Part shown: piece by piece, positions 35,759-44,295 of the stretch
Layout: every line of letters begins with the position of its first letter
How positions within the stretch are numbered: position 1 is the first letter of the stretch
NCBI RefSeq assembly: GCF_024171865.1
Contig: NZ_JAMTCN010000002.1
Coordinates: 248,001-312,000, forward strand
Source: Prauserella aidingensis
GTDB taxonomy: Bacteria; Actinomycetota; Actinomycetes; Mycobacteriales; Pseudonocardiaceae
Reading direction: 5' to 3'
Length of the DNA: 64,000 nucleotides
Notes under the pieces: generated by a model
Told to the model about the DNA's origin: nothing
The model's database searches: none
The model's input: only the letters and a program-made list of their open reading frames with translations
Translations under genes and position numbers: made by a program

Positions 35759-36001
35759 ATGAAGGTCGGCGACATGGTCGACTGCCCTCGTTGCCACGGT
35801 TCCGGGCTGACCCCCAACCGCAAGGGGCCGTGCCCGAACTGCGGCGGACTCGGGCAGGTGCCGCAACGACAGGGACGTGGCGAGAGGCCCCGACGGGACG
35901 GACCGCGAACGGAGGTCGCACGGGCCGCAGGGCGCCGTGGACCTGCCGTGTCGTCGCGGCAACGGGCGGTGATCAACAACTCCGTGACGTCCGCCCAGTA
36001 G
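35759..36001 (+). CDS. Small DnaJ-type zinc-motif protein
   Basis: An 80-residue protein with two CxxCxGxG-like motifs (CPRCHGSG and CPNCGGLG) eleven residues apart, the same spacing class as the DnaJ cysteine-rich domain, so it should bind one zinc. The remaining 45 residues are Arg-rich and disordered, possibly contacting nucleic acid. GGGAGG precedes the ATG. Function unknown. Confidence 0.75.
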   Translation: MKVGDMVDCPRCHGSGLTPNRKGPCPNCGGLGQVPQRQGRGERPRRDGPRTEVARAAGRRGPAVSSRQRAVINNSVTSAQ

Positions 36002-36011
36002 CATCGGGCAT

Positions 36012-36767
36012 GTGGAAACCGACGAGTTGATGCAGCGCGCGGGCAAGCTGGCCGGATGGGCGGCACGGACGGGCTACTCGCTGGGCAAACGCCTGCCCGG
36101 CGCCGACGGTGCTGAACGCTCGCTGCGCAATCTCGAGCAGAAGGCGCTGACCGAACTCCACAAACGGATGGAGGGCGCCAGCAACCGGAGGCTGCTCGAA
36201 CTCACGGAACTGCCGTCCTCACCCACCGGTGAGGACGGCGCCGACGGACACGGCGAGAACGGGTCCGGTTCGAAGAACTCGTCGACCGCCGTCGCGGTGC
36301 CACTGCCGACCGATCCGTTGCGCGCCGGGATGGCCGCGCTGCTGAACCGGTCCACATACCTGAGCCGCGAAGCCGCGCGCGACTACCTCTACGCGTCGAT
36401 CCTCCGGCAGCTCACCCCCGACGAGGCGCGCATCCTGTCGGTGTTGTCGGACGGCGCCGACTACCCGGTGGTCCAGATCTCCGAACGCAAGACCGGACGA
36501 GTCGTGCTGCGGAACGCCTCGACGATCGGCAAGACCGCGGGGGTGTCGGCCACCACACACGTGCCCGTGTACGTCTCCCGGCTGGTGGCGTTCGGCCTCG
36601 CCGAGATCGACGACGAGCAGACCGACCTGGCGACCCAGTACGAGATCCTGATGACCGACGAGACAGTGCGGAAAGCCGAGGACCTCGTCAAACGCCCGAA
36701 GATCACCCGCGGCGCGCTGCGCATCACGCCGCTCGGCGTCAACTTCTGGCTCGCCTGCGCACCGTGA
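36012..36767 (+). CDS. DUF4393/Abi-alpha-like protein
   Basis: A 251-residue protein. The second half (LLNRSTYLSREAARDYLYASILRQLTPDEARIL ... ALRITPLGVNFWLACAP) looks like the DUF4393 (Abi-alpha) family, named after abortive infection proteins. The first half is helical, with a Gly/Asn/Ser linker. The GTG start has no ribosome site, and TAGCAT lies about seven bases upstream of it, so the mRNA may be leaderless. A phage-defence role is only suggested by the family name. Confidence 0.65.
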   Translation: METDELMQRAGKLAGWAARTGYSLGKRLPGADGAERSLRNLEQKALTELHKRMEGASNRRLLELTELPSSPTGEDGADGHGENGSGSKNSSTAVAVPLPTDPLRAGMAALLNRSTYLSREAARDYLYASILRQLTPDEARILSVLSDGADYPVVQISERKTGRVVLRNASTIGKTAGVSATTHVPVYVSRLVAFGLAEIDDEQTDLATQYEILMTDETVRKAEDLVKRPKITRGALRITPLGVNFWLACAP

Positions 36768-36908
36768 CGGCTGTACCCCCGTTCGCCACTCGGGGCGGGT
36801 GTCGCGCTCTGGCGACGAGTCGCCTGGTCGTGTGATCATGCGCGCCTGCGTCGACAACGGGGTCGGCGCAGGCGCCACAGCTGTGGATCCGACGCGCGGC
36901 GGTGATCG

Positions 36909-38165
36909 ATGGGCGAGTACCTGCACGGAATAGTCGACGACTTCGTGCGGTATTGGCCTGTCTATTCGTCGATTCCGCTGGTCGCAGCGTTGATCGGCTG
37001 GGTGACCAAGCTGGTCGCGATCCGCATGATGTTCGAACCGATCGAGTTCACCGGTGTCCGCCGTCGGGGCAGGCCGTTCCTCGGGTGGCAGGGCATCGTG
37101 CCGCGGCGGGCGGCGCGGATGGCGGGTATCGCGGTCGACACCATGACCGAGCAGTTGATCTCGCCGCGTGACATCGTGCAGCGGCTGGATCCGGAACGCA
37201 TCGGCAAGGAAATCGAGGCTCCGCTGCGGGAGGCGATCGAGGAGATCGTCGTCGACGTGGCCGAGCGGTATCAGCCCGGCCTGTGGGAGCGACTGCCCGA
37301 CCGGGCCAGGCGCATGGTGATCCGCCGGGTGCAGGACCAGGCGCCGCACATGGTTGCGAAGGTCATCGACCAGATCAAGGCCGACGTCGACTCGGTGTTC
37401 GACCTGAAAGACATGGTCGTCACGCACCTGGTCAAGGACAAGGCGCTGCTGAACCGCATCTTTCAGGAGGCGGGTCACAAGGAGTTCCGGTTCATCGGCC
37501 GGTCGGGGCTGTTGTTCGGCGCGTTGATCGGCATCGTGCAGATGATCGTGTGGTTGTTGCTGCGCGTGCCGCTGGTCATGCCGGTGTTCGGCTTGTTCAT
37601 CGGCTGGTTCACCGACTGGCTGGCCCTGAAGATGATCTTCCGGCCGTTGCGGCCGCGGAAGTACTTCGGCGTGACCTGGCAGGGGCTGTTCCTGAAACGT
37701 CGTGACGAGGTCACCGACGCCTACGCCGACCTGATCGCCACCGAGATCATCACGCCGCGCAACGTGATCGACGCCGTGCTGCGCGGTCCGATGTCCGACC
37801 GGGTGCTGACGATGATCGAACGGCAGGTGGATGCCGAGTTGGAGCGGCACACCGGTGTGGCGAAGCCGCTGGTACTGCTGGCCATGGGAGGCGGCCGGTA
37901 CGGGGCTCTCAAGGACCGCATCGCCGAGTCGGTGATGACTCGTCTGCCCGAGACGTTGCGCTATGTCGAGACCTATGCCGCTGATGCCATGGACATCCGC
38001 GGCACGCTCGTGACGAAGATGCGTGAACTCGACGACGCCGAGTTCGAGGGGCTCCTGCGTCCGGCGTTCCAGCAGGACGAGTGGATCCTGATCCTCACCG
38101 GTGCGTTGCTCGGCGGCTTGTGCGGTGAGCTGCAGGTTCAGCTCGTTCTTCTCCTGACGGGGTGA
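36909..38165 (+). CDS. DUF445 family membrane protein
   Basis: A 418-residue DUF445 protein. It has an N-terminal helix with IPLVAALIGWVTKLVAIRMMFEPI, a central helical pair (LLFGALIGIVQMIVWLLL; MPVFGLFIGWFTDWLALKMIF), and a C-terminal helix (ILILTGALLGGLCGELQVQL). The GW-T-WLA-KM-F motif is duplicated, as usual in the family. Function unknown. Its last 71 bases overlap the convergent HNH gene. Confidence 0.88.
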   Translation: MGEYLHGIVDDFVRYWPVYSSIPLVAALIGWVTKLVAIRMMFEPIEFTGVRRRGRPFLGWQGIVPRRAARMAGIAVDTMTEQLISPRDIVQRLDPERIGKEIEAPLREAIEEIVVDVAERYQPGLWERLPDRARRMVIRRVQDQAPHMVAKVIDQIKADVDSVFDLKDMVVTHLVKDKALLNRIFQEAGHKEFRFIGRSGLLFGALIGIVQMIVWLLLRVPLVMPVFGLFIGWFTDWLALKMIFRPLRPRKYFGVTWQGLFLKRRDEVTDAYADLIATEIITPRNVIDAVLRGPMSDRVLTMIERQVDAELERHTGVAKPLVLLAMGGGRYGALKDRIAESVMTRLPETLRYVETYAADAMDIRGTLVTKMRELDDAEFEGLLRPAFQQDEWILILTGALLGGLCGELQVQLVLLLTG

Positions 38166-39417
38166 GGGCCGACAGTGCCGTGATCACGGGTCTCGCCGGT
38201 TGTCGTCCCGGTTGTTGCGTGGATCGACAGGCGGGGTCGCGTCGCTTCCGTGTCCGTAGCCGGCCGGGCTCGTGGACGGGTTCGGGAGTGGCGGTGTGCG
38301 TGGCACCGCTCGGCGTGGTGACCGTTGTGGTTCCGGTGTCGGGTTCGTGGTGGATCGTCCATCCGGGGTCGTCCTTGCGTGCGTGGTGGTGGTCGCACTT
38401 GGCGCTGCCGTTGGAGGCCGAGGTGTGGCCACCGAGGTGCCAGGCTGTGTCGTGGTCGAAGTCGCACCGGCGGGCGGGGCGGTGGCACCAGGGCACGCAG
38501 CACTCCCGGTCGCGTGCCGCCACCAGGTTCCGTACCGCAGCGGTGGGTCGCCGCCGGGTGCGGCCGAGATCGACGGGCCGCCCGGTGCCCGGGTCGCAGA
38601 GGACGGCGCGCCAGATGCTGTTCGGATCGCTCATGATCTCGCGGGCGATCGGACCGGGCACGGGGCCGTATCCGTCGAGTTCGCAGCCGTCGTCGGTCAT
38701 GGTCAGCGCAGTGTCGACGGGGAGGTGGAGGAACACCGACGCCGCAGCACGTGGTGCACTGACTCCGGGATTGCGACCGAGGAGCAGGTCGCACGCCACA
38801 TCGGCCCGCAACTGGTCCAGGGTGCGTCCGTCGCGGTCCGTCCGGCGGAGGTCGTTCGCCAGTGCGTCGACGTGGCTCTTGACCGCCGCGGCGACGTTCG
38901 CGGGCGCGTCGAGCGTGAACTGCGACATCGCATGTTCGCCGGGGCGCAGTTGGAACGACCGGTTGCGACGCGCTGCGCGGGCGCGTGCGGTCTGCCCCTC
39001 GGGGTCGACCTTCTCGACCAGTCGTCGCGTCCGCCGGGCCAGATTGGCCGGTAGCAGTGACGCCGACGAATCGGCCGCGAGTCGCTCACCCAGCAGCTCG
39101 TCCACTCGGCGCGCGTGGTCGTCGTTCAGCGGCGCGGTCACGTCCAGTACCCGTCGGGCGCCGTACGCCTCCACCCGCCCGGCCCGCATGAGAGTCAGGA
39201 CGGTCGGCAGCCGCGCGGTCAGTGCTACACCACGCCCGATTCGGCGGGCCGCTTCGGCCGTTGACACACCCAACTCCGGTGCGACCTCGTCGGCGACGCT
39301 GCGCACGTCGTCGAGTTCGGCCAGCCGTGCCAGTGTCGTCATCTCCGTCGCGTCCGCCCGTGCTCGTTCGGCTCGCGCGGCGCGCAACGTTCGGATCAGT
39401 TCTTCGCGTTCCCCCAT
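38095..39417 (-). CDS. DUF222/HNH endonuclease domain protein
   Basis: A 440-residue protein typical of actinobacterial DUF222-HNH genes, which occur in many dispersed copies. The DUF222 region covers about residues 1-300. The HNH nuclease part is RDRECCVPWCHRPARRCDFDHDTAWHLGG ... SAKCDHHHARK, with zinc Cys/His and the DHD catalytic core. Whether these are mobile nucleases is unsettled. The long in-frame extension upstream translates the 21-bp array and is not real; the ATG starts MGEREELI. Confidence 0.87.
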   Translation of the reverse strand: MGEREELIRTLRAARAERARADATEMTTLARLAELDDVRSVADEVAPELGVSTAEAARRIGRGVALTARLPTVLTLMRAGRVEAYGARRVLDVTAPLNDDHARRVDELLGERLAADSSASLLPANLARRTRRLVEKVDPEGQTARARAARRNRSFQLRPGEHAMSQFTLDAPANVAAAVKSHVDALANDLRRTDRDGRTLDQLRADVACDLLLGRNPGVSAPRAAASVFLHLPVDTALTMTDDGCELDGYGPVPGPIAREIMSDPNSIWRAVLCDPGTGRPVDLGRTRRRPTAAVRNLVAARDRECCVPWCHRPARRCDFDHDTAWHLGGHTSASNGSAKCDHHHARKDDPGWTIHHEPDTGTTTVTTPSGATHTATPEPVHEPGRLRTRKRRDPACRSTQQPGRQPARPVITALSALTPSGEERAEPAAHRTSRRATHR

Positions 39418-39528
39418 GGTTCGACGGTATCGAATGTGTGTGCGAAGTGCGACGCTCGATCGGATGAATTGTGTCGTTCGTGCCGGCACCGTCCGGCTGG
39501 GCGGTGGTCGGAGACAGGCGGGCGCGCC

Positions 39529-39619
39529 CAACACGCGCCCCCGAATCCGCAACACGCGCCCTCGAATCCGCAACACGCGCCCCCGAACCCGCAACACGCG
39601 CCCTCGGATCCGCAACACG
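39529..39619 (-). repeat. 21-bp tandem array B after GH63 gene
   Basis: Five units at exactly 21-bp spacing; the CAACACG core starts at 39529, 39550, 39571, 39592 and 39613. On the minus strand each reads CGTGTTGCGG followed by nTCnGnGGGCG. It starts 14 bases after the stop of the leftward glycosylhydrolase gene. Confidence 0.92.
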
Positions 39620-39633
39620 CGGATTTCGCGGTG

Positions 39634-40989
39634 CTACACGCTGCACAGCCAGTCGAGGACGACGGCGGCGGTCCAGGACTGGTTCGCGCTGCCCAGCGGT
39701 GTTCCCGTGAACGGTTCGTAGTACTCGCCGAACGACCCGTCGGAGGCCAGGTGTACGCCTTGTGCGCGGAACTCGCTGGCGTGTCGTTCCCAACCTCGCC
39801 GCCCGAACGCCCAGCCGAACAGCCAGGTCACGACCGGCCATTGTGGACCGCGCCAGTACAGCTTCGGGTCGAAGTCCTCGGCCCGTGGCGACACCGATGG
39901 GGGCACGGCCGCGAACAGGTCCGGGTGGGCCGACCACGCGGGGCCGTCGAGTGTGTCGATGAGCCGCTGTTCGGCCTCGGCGGGCAGGCCGCCGCACAGC
40001 AGTGGCGAGAACGCGGCGATGGACTCCGTGTCGAGCCAGGTGCCGGTGCGGACGTCGAAGTCGCGTGCCATGCCGGTGTCGGGGTCGCAACTGCGGGCTG
40101 CCGCGGTGCGGGCGCGTTCGGCCCACGTGCGCAGCTCGGCGATCTCGGACGCGGGTGCACCGATCTCCTCGCCGAGGTCGGCGAGTGTCTCGGAGGCCAG
40201 CGCGAACACGGCGGTGACGAACACGTCGCCGACGAGGAAGGCCGACGTCTCGACGACCTTGTCGGGGTTGTAGTCGGCGCGCCGCATCTGCTCGATCAGC
40301 CACAGGTACCGGTCGTACTCGTCGTCGCTGGGTCGCTCCCCGGGGTCGTCGACCTTCAGCACATCGAGGCGTACGTACGGCGGCAGGTCGGCGCCCGGTC
40401 GCACGCCCGCGTACGGAACGTCCCACCGCGGCGAGTTGTCCATTCCGGACTCCCAGCCGTGCACGATCGTGACGAGGCCGTGGTCGTCGGACATGCGGTG
40501 CCGGGCGATCCAGCGGTGCCAGTGGTGCAGTGGTGTCCACGCGCGCCGGGCGAAGCCCTCCGCCACGCGGGTGTCGGCGTCGGAGGTGCGGCGGGCCGTG
40601 TCGACGATCCGGCGGAGCGCGACGGCGTGGACGGGCGGTTGGCAGATGCCGGAGGTACGCACCCCCGCGGGACGCTGCGGCGCGTCGTCGGTGCCCCATC
40701 GGTCGGGTCCGGGGAAGTAGTCGTTGTCGCCGGTGAACACGATGTGGGGGATCATCCCGTCGCGCCACTGGGCCGAGAGCAGCGTGTCCAGTTCGGCCGC
40801 GGCGCGGCCCACGTCGAGGTGGGCGAGTCCGATCGAGATGAACGCCGCGTCCCAGCTCCACATGTGCGGGTACAGCCGCGGCGACGCGGTCACGAGCGTG
40901 CCGGTGTCGTTGTCGCGCAGCACCATGGCGGCCCGGGCGGCGAGGCTCGCCGGCCTGTGGGTGGTGCGATTGCCGGCGGCGGTGGTCAC
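39634..40989 (-). CDS. GH63 glucosylglycerate/mannosylglycerate hydrolase
   Basis: A ~451-residue (alpha/alpha)6 glycosidase resembling mycobacterial glucosylglycerate hydrolase. Signatures include MWSWDAAFISIGLAHLD, QWRDGMIPHIVF, WESGMDNSPRWD (acid Asp region), YWRGPQWPVVTWL and GEYYEPFTGTPLGSANQSW. It would free glucose and glycerate from this compatible solute after stress. I chose a GTG just after GGGAGG; a TTG at 41052 adds 21 residues. The divergent ROK regulator probably controls it. Confidence 0.88.
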   Translation of the reverse strand: MTTAAGNRTTHRPASLAARAAMVLRDNDTGTLVTASPRLYPHMWSWDAAFISIGLAHLDVGRAAAELDTLLSAQWRDGMIPHIVFTGDNDYFPGPDRWGTDDAPQRPAGVRTSGICQPPVHAVALRRIVDTARRTSDADTRVAEGFARRAWTPLHHWHRWIARHRMSDDHGLVTIVHGWESGMDNSPRWDVPYAGVRPGADLPPYVRLDVLKVDDPGERPSDDEYDRYLWLIEQMRRADYNPDKVVETSAFLVGDVFVTAVFALASETLADLGEEIGAPASEIAELRTWAERARTAAARSCDPDTGMARDFDVRTGTWLDTESIAAFSPLLCGGLPAEAEQRLIDTLDGPAWSAHPDLFAAVPPSVSPRAEDFDPKLYWRGPQWPVVTWLFGWAFGRRGWERHASEFRAQGVHLASDGSFGEYYEPFTGTPLGSANQSWTAAVVLDWLCSV

Positions 40990-41064
40990 CGGGCCTCCCG
41001 GGGCAGAGACGTTCAGGCCGAGGACGTTCAGGCCGACGGCGTGTGTCGACAACGTGCCGTGTTA

Positions 41065-41097
41065 CCTACTTTTGTCAGTTCCGTTAACATAAGTAGG
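41065..41097. promoter_or_regulatory. ROK operator between GH63 and regulator genes
   Basis: CCTACTT and its complement AAGTAGG flank a 19-base AT-rich centre (GTCAGTTCCGTTAAC) in a GC-rich region. The dyad lies 20 bases before the regulator start and is a good candidate for its own operator. Confidence 0.7.
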
Positions 41098-41116
41098 CGG
41101 GAGGCTGATTGTCAAC

Positions 41117-42301
41117 GTGGTCGTGACCAACGAGCAGGGGAACCCTCCGAGCGCGACGTCGCCGGGGCGGGTACTCGACGTGCTGCGCGCCCACGGACCC
41201 TTGACCCGGCAGGAACTGCAGGACCGGGTCGGCCTGTCACGCGTCACACTCGTCGAACGCCTCGACGCGCTCCGGTCGCACGGACTGGTGCGCACGAGCG
41301 GTCACCGGCACTCGAGCGGCGGGCGACGCGCCGAGGTGCTGGAGGTCGACCTCGAGACACCGAGCGCGCTGACCGTCGACCTCGGACAGAGCCACGCGGC
41401 ACTGGCCGTCACCGACCTGCGCGGCACCGTGCTCGCCCGCGACCACCACCGACTGCCCGCGCGGCACGATCCCGACGACGTCGTCCCGCTGCTGCTCCGT
41501 GCCGGCCGTGACCTGCTCGACCGCACCGGGCGCGCCGGTGCGCTCCGTGCGATGGCGCTGTCCCTGCCGGGGCAGATCGACCACGAACGCGGCGTCACCG
41601 TCGCCCCGGCGACCATGCCCGCCTGGAACGCCCGCCTGCTGCGGGAACCGTTCGCCGACGCGTTCGGTGTGCCCGTGCTGCTCGAGAACGACGCCAACGC
41701 GCTCGCGTTCGGCGACCACTGCGCGATGGGCAGGCCGGACGCCACGGTCGTCGGCGTGAAGATCGGTACCGGTATCGGGGCCGGCGTCATCGTGTCGGGC
41801 CGCATTCATCGAGGTGAGAGCGGCACCGCGGGCGAGATGGGGCACATGCGCATCGAGGGCGACGACCGCAGGTGCTCGTGCGGTCGTCGCGGCTGCGTGG
41901 CGGCCGGTGCGGGCGGTACGGCGCTCGTGCGGGAGCTGCGACCGTCCGGGGTGCGATCGATGGACGACGTCGTGCGCCGGGTCCGTGACGGTTCGGAGGA
42001 GGCCGTGCGCGCCACCGCCGAGGCGGGGAGGCTCGTGGGCACCGTGTTGGCCACGGTCGTCACGATCGTCAACCCGCGGCACGTCCGCATCGGCGGCGCG
42101 ATCGGCGTGCTGCCGCCGTTCCTGGACGCGCTACGCGACACCGTGGAGGCGAACGCTCACGCCAGTGCGCTGCGCGGACTCGACGTCGGTCCGTCCGGCC
42201 TCGGCGCCGACGGCGCGTTCGTCGGGCTGGCGGGACTCGTGGCCGACGAGATGCTCGCACCGTCCGCTGTGGATGCACTCATTGCTCGGGGAGGGCGGTG
42301 A
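41117..42301 (+). CDS. ROK-family transcriptional regulator
   Basis: A 394-residue ROK protein. The N-terminal winged helix (GPLTRQELQDRVGLSRVTLVERL) precedes a sugar-kinase-like fold with ENDANALAFG, GVKIGTGIGAGV and the zinc motif CSCGRRGCVAA. In most ROK proteins the zinc motif is followed by an acidic residue; here it reads VAAGAG. It probably senses a sugar-derived ligand and controls the divergent glucosylglycerate hydrolase. Confidence 0.9.
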   Translation: MVVTNEQGNPPSATSPGRVLDVLRAHGPLTRQELQDRVGLSRVTLVERLDALRSHGLVRTSGHRHSSGGRRAEVLEVDLETPSALTVDLGQSHAALAVTDLRGTVLARDHHRLPARHDPDDVVPLLLRAGRDLLDRTGRAGALRAMALSLPGQIDHERGVTVAPATMPAWNARLLREPFADAFGVPVLLENDANALAFGDHCAMGRPDATVVGVKIGTGIGAGVIVSGRIHRGESGTAGEMGHMRIEGDDRRCSCGRRGCVAAGAGGTALVRELRPSGVRSMDDVVRRVRDGSEEAVRATAEAGRLVGTVLATVVTIVNPRHVRIGGAIGVLPPFLDALRDTVEANAHASALRGLDVGPSGLGADGAFVGLAGLVADEMLAPSAVDALIARGGR

Positions 42302-43085
42302 ACCGGCCCGGGGTCGCTCCGTCGCGGTAGGCCGGAACATCACGCGGGCCGGTCCCGCGATACGACTGGAAGCGGCGTCCGTGCGAGTGCGGCGTGCCGA
42401 ACAGCTCGTCCGGCATGTCCTCGTCGACGTCCTCGATGGCCACGTCGTGGCCTTGGCCCGCGGCGCTTCCGCCGAGGTCCTCGGAGTACACGCACACGCC
42501 CGTCGCCACGTCGAGTCGTACGAGATAGGCGTCGGCGAACACCGTGCCCGGCGGCGGTTCGTGGTTCTCGGCGGCCTCCGACGCCGCGGAGAACAGCAGC
42601 GGGCAGCACCCGCAGCGCGGGTCGTACCGGTGCGTGGTGCGCAGCCGTGCCTGCCATGCCCGCCTGCCGTGGTGCTCGACGGCGGCGAGGTCGAGGATCT
42701 CCGTGCCCGCCGCCGCGGTGCCGTCGTCGCGGCCGTCGGCCAGCTCGTACGGGTCGAGCATCGCGACCCAGTGGTAGTTCCGGTACATCGGCGGTTCGAA
42801 GTCGAACCGGGGCGTAGACGCTTCGTCCGCAGGTCGGGCGAGGAGACCGTCGGTGTCGAGGTCGACCGCGGGCGGTTCGGTCGTGTCGGGGTCCGCGCTG
42901 CGGTGGAGGACGGTGCCCTCGAGGTCCTCGACACGGAGCCTGCCCGGTTTGCGCACCCGTGCACGCACGGTGTGGACCGCCTGGCCCTCGCCGGCGCGGC
43001 GCCGGCCCGTGGTGAATCGCAGCGACCGCCACCGCCACGGCGCCGACCGTGCCAGTGCGCGGAATCGTTCCTCCGTCGGATCCAT
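42279..43085 (-). CDS. Uncharacterised protein, Cys-pair containing
   Basis: A 268-residue protein I do not recognise. It opens MDPTEERFRALARSAPWRWRSLRF and contains RCGCCPLLFS in the middle and several Trp-rich beta segments, suggesting a mostly beta cytoplasmic protein. No signal peptide. Its 3' end overlaps the convergent ROK gene by 23 bases. Confidence 0.65.
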   Translation of the reverse strand: MDPTEERFRALARSAPWRWRSLRFTTGRRRAGEGQAVHTVRARVRKPGRLRVEDLEGTVLHRSADPDTTEPPAVDLDTDGLLARPADEASTPRFDFEPPMYRNYHWVAMLDPYELADGRDDGTAAAGTEILDLAAVEHHGRRAWQARLRTTHRYDPRCGCCPLLFSAASEAAENHEPPPGTVFADAYLVRLDVATGVCVYSEDLGGSAAGQGHDVAIEDVDEDMPDELFGTPHSHGRRFQSYRGTGPRDVPAYRDGATPGRFTALPEQ

Positions 43086-43126
43086 GGATCGTTGGTACCA
43101 GGCGAGCACGCGGCGGGGCGACCACA

Positions 43127-43645
43127 ATGGCGGACATGGGAAGTGTCGAGCTGTTGACCGACGCCTTCGGGCGGGTCCGGGACATCGTCCGTGACGTCGT
43201 CGAGGGGCTGGACGCCGACGCGCTGGCCGAACGCCTCGACGCCGACGCCAACTCGATCGGGTGGCTCGTGTGGCACCTGACGCGGGTGCAGGACGACCAT
43301 ATCGCCGACGTCGCAGGCCGCGAACAGCGGTGGACGGCCGACGGCTGGATGGAACGATTCGGGCTGCCGTTCCCACCCGGTGACATCGGCTACGGACATT
43401 CCAGTGCCGACGTCGCCGCCGTGCGCGTGACCGACCCCGACCTGCTCGTCGGATACCACGAAGCGGTGCACGAACAGACCGTCGACTACGTCGCCGGCAT
43501 CACCGACCCCGACCTCGACGTGGTCGTGGACGACTCGTGGGATCCGCCGACGACGCTGGGTGTGCGGCTGGTCAGCGTCATCGGCGACACGATGCAGCAC
43601 GCGGGCCAGGCCGAGTTCGTCCGCGGCATCATCCTGCGACGCTGA
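43127..43645 (+). CDS. DinB-family (DUF664) protein
   Basis: A 172-residue four-helix protein of the DinB/YfiT superfamily. The helix with SIGWLVWHLTRVQDDHIADV carries the first His, and VSVIGDTMQHAGQAEFVRG the last metal His. Several actinobacterial members are mycothiol-dependent transferases. Two ATGs nine bases apart could serve as the start. Confidence 0.85.
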   Translation: MADMGSVELLTDAFGRVRDIVRDVVEGLDADALAERLDADANSIGWLVWHLTRVQDDHIADVAGREQRWTADGWMERFGLPFPPGDIGYGHSSADVAAVRVTDPDLLVGYHEAVHEQTVDYVAGITDPDLDVVVDDSWDPPTTLGVRLVSVIGDTMQHAGQAEFVRGIILRR

Positions 43646-43682
43646 CGAGCACGGCCACGTCGAGGAACGCGGAACCGGCCCT

Positions 43683-43698
43683 GTATCCGATCGGATAC
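43683..43698. repeat. Perfect 16-bp palindrome
   Basis: GTATCC-GATC-GGATAC is a perfect palindrome between convergent genes. It could be a protein site or a weak bidirectional hairpin. Confidence 0.6.
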
Positions 43699-43725
43699 GC
43701 CCGTGCCGCGTGTCGCGGGCGGTCG

Positions 43726-44295
43726 CTACTTCTTCGCTGCGGCCTTCTGCGCCTTCTTGAAGTCGCGCACCTCGGCGAGGGTCTCGGGGTCGACGACGTC
43801 GGCGATGGAGCGGCGCGCGCCCTCGTCGCCGTAGGAACCCGCGGCCTCGCGCCAGCCGTCGGGCTGCACCCCGCGCTGCTTGCCCAGCAGCGCCAGGAAG
43901 ATGCGGGCCTTCTGATCGCCGAAGCCGGGGAGGGCCTTCAGTCGCTTCAGGACCTCTTTGCCGTCCGGGTCGCCGTGCGTCCACAGCTCGGCCGTGTCCC
44001 CGTCGTAGTGGTCCACGACGTAGCGGGCCAGCGCGTGGAGCCGTTTGCCCATCGACGCGCCGTAGCGGTGGATCGCGGGTTTGGCCACGCACAGCTCGAC
44101 GAAGGCGTCGACGTCCGTTTCGGCGATCTTGTGGACGTCGAAGCCGCCCATGCGTTCCTGCAGCTTCCGAGGGCCTGCGAAGGCCACTTCCATCGCCACC
44201 TGCTGATCGAGGAGCATGCCGCTGAGCAGGGCGAACGGGTCTTCGGAGAGCAGCTTGTCGGCGTCGGCGTCGCCGGTGAGGTGCAGCGTGGACAT
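43726..44295 (-). CDS. HhH-GPD base-excision repair family protein
   Basis: A 189-residue protein of the small actinobacterial HhH-GPD group (TIGR03252 type). It has PFALLSGMLLDQQVAMEVAF at the start of the domain and a helix-hairpin-helix LKALPGFGDQKARIFLALLG. The C-terminus is Lys/Ala-rich, which may bind DNA. Likely a glycosylase-like repair enzyme; substrate unknown. Confidence 0.85.
   Translation of the reverse strand: MSTLHLTGDADADKLLSEDPFALLSGMLLDQQVAMEVAFAGPRKLQERMGGFDVHKIAETDVDAFVELCVAKPAIHRYGASMGKRLHALARYVVDHYDGDTAELWTHGDPDGKEVLKRLKALPGFGDQKARIFLALLGKQRGVQPDGWREAAGSYGDEGARRSIADVVDPETLAEVRDFKKAQKAAAKK

Noticed and set aside
39418-39618. N-terminal extension of the HNH protein through array B
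   Set aside because: The extension is just translation of the 21-bp repeat followed by a non-conserved linker; the ATG at 39417 begins the conserved domain.
39436-41511. 691-codon plus-strand frame through the 21-bp array and GH63 gene
   Set aside because: Crosses a repeat array and runs antisense to a well-supported hydrolase.
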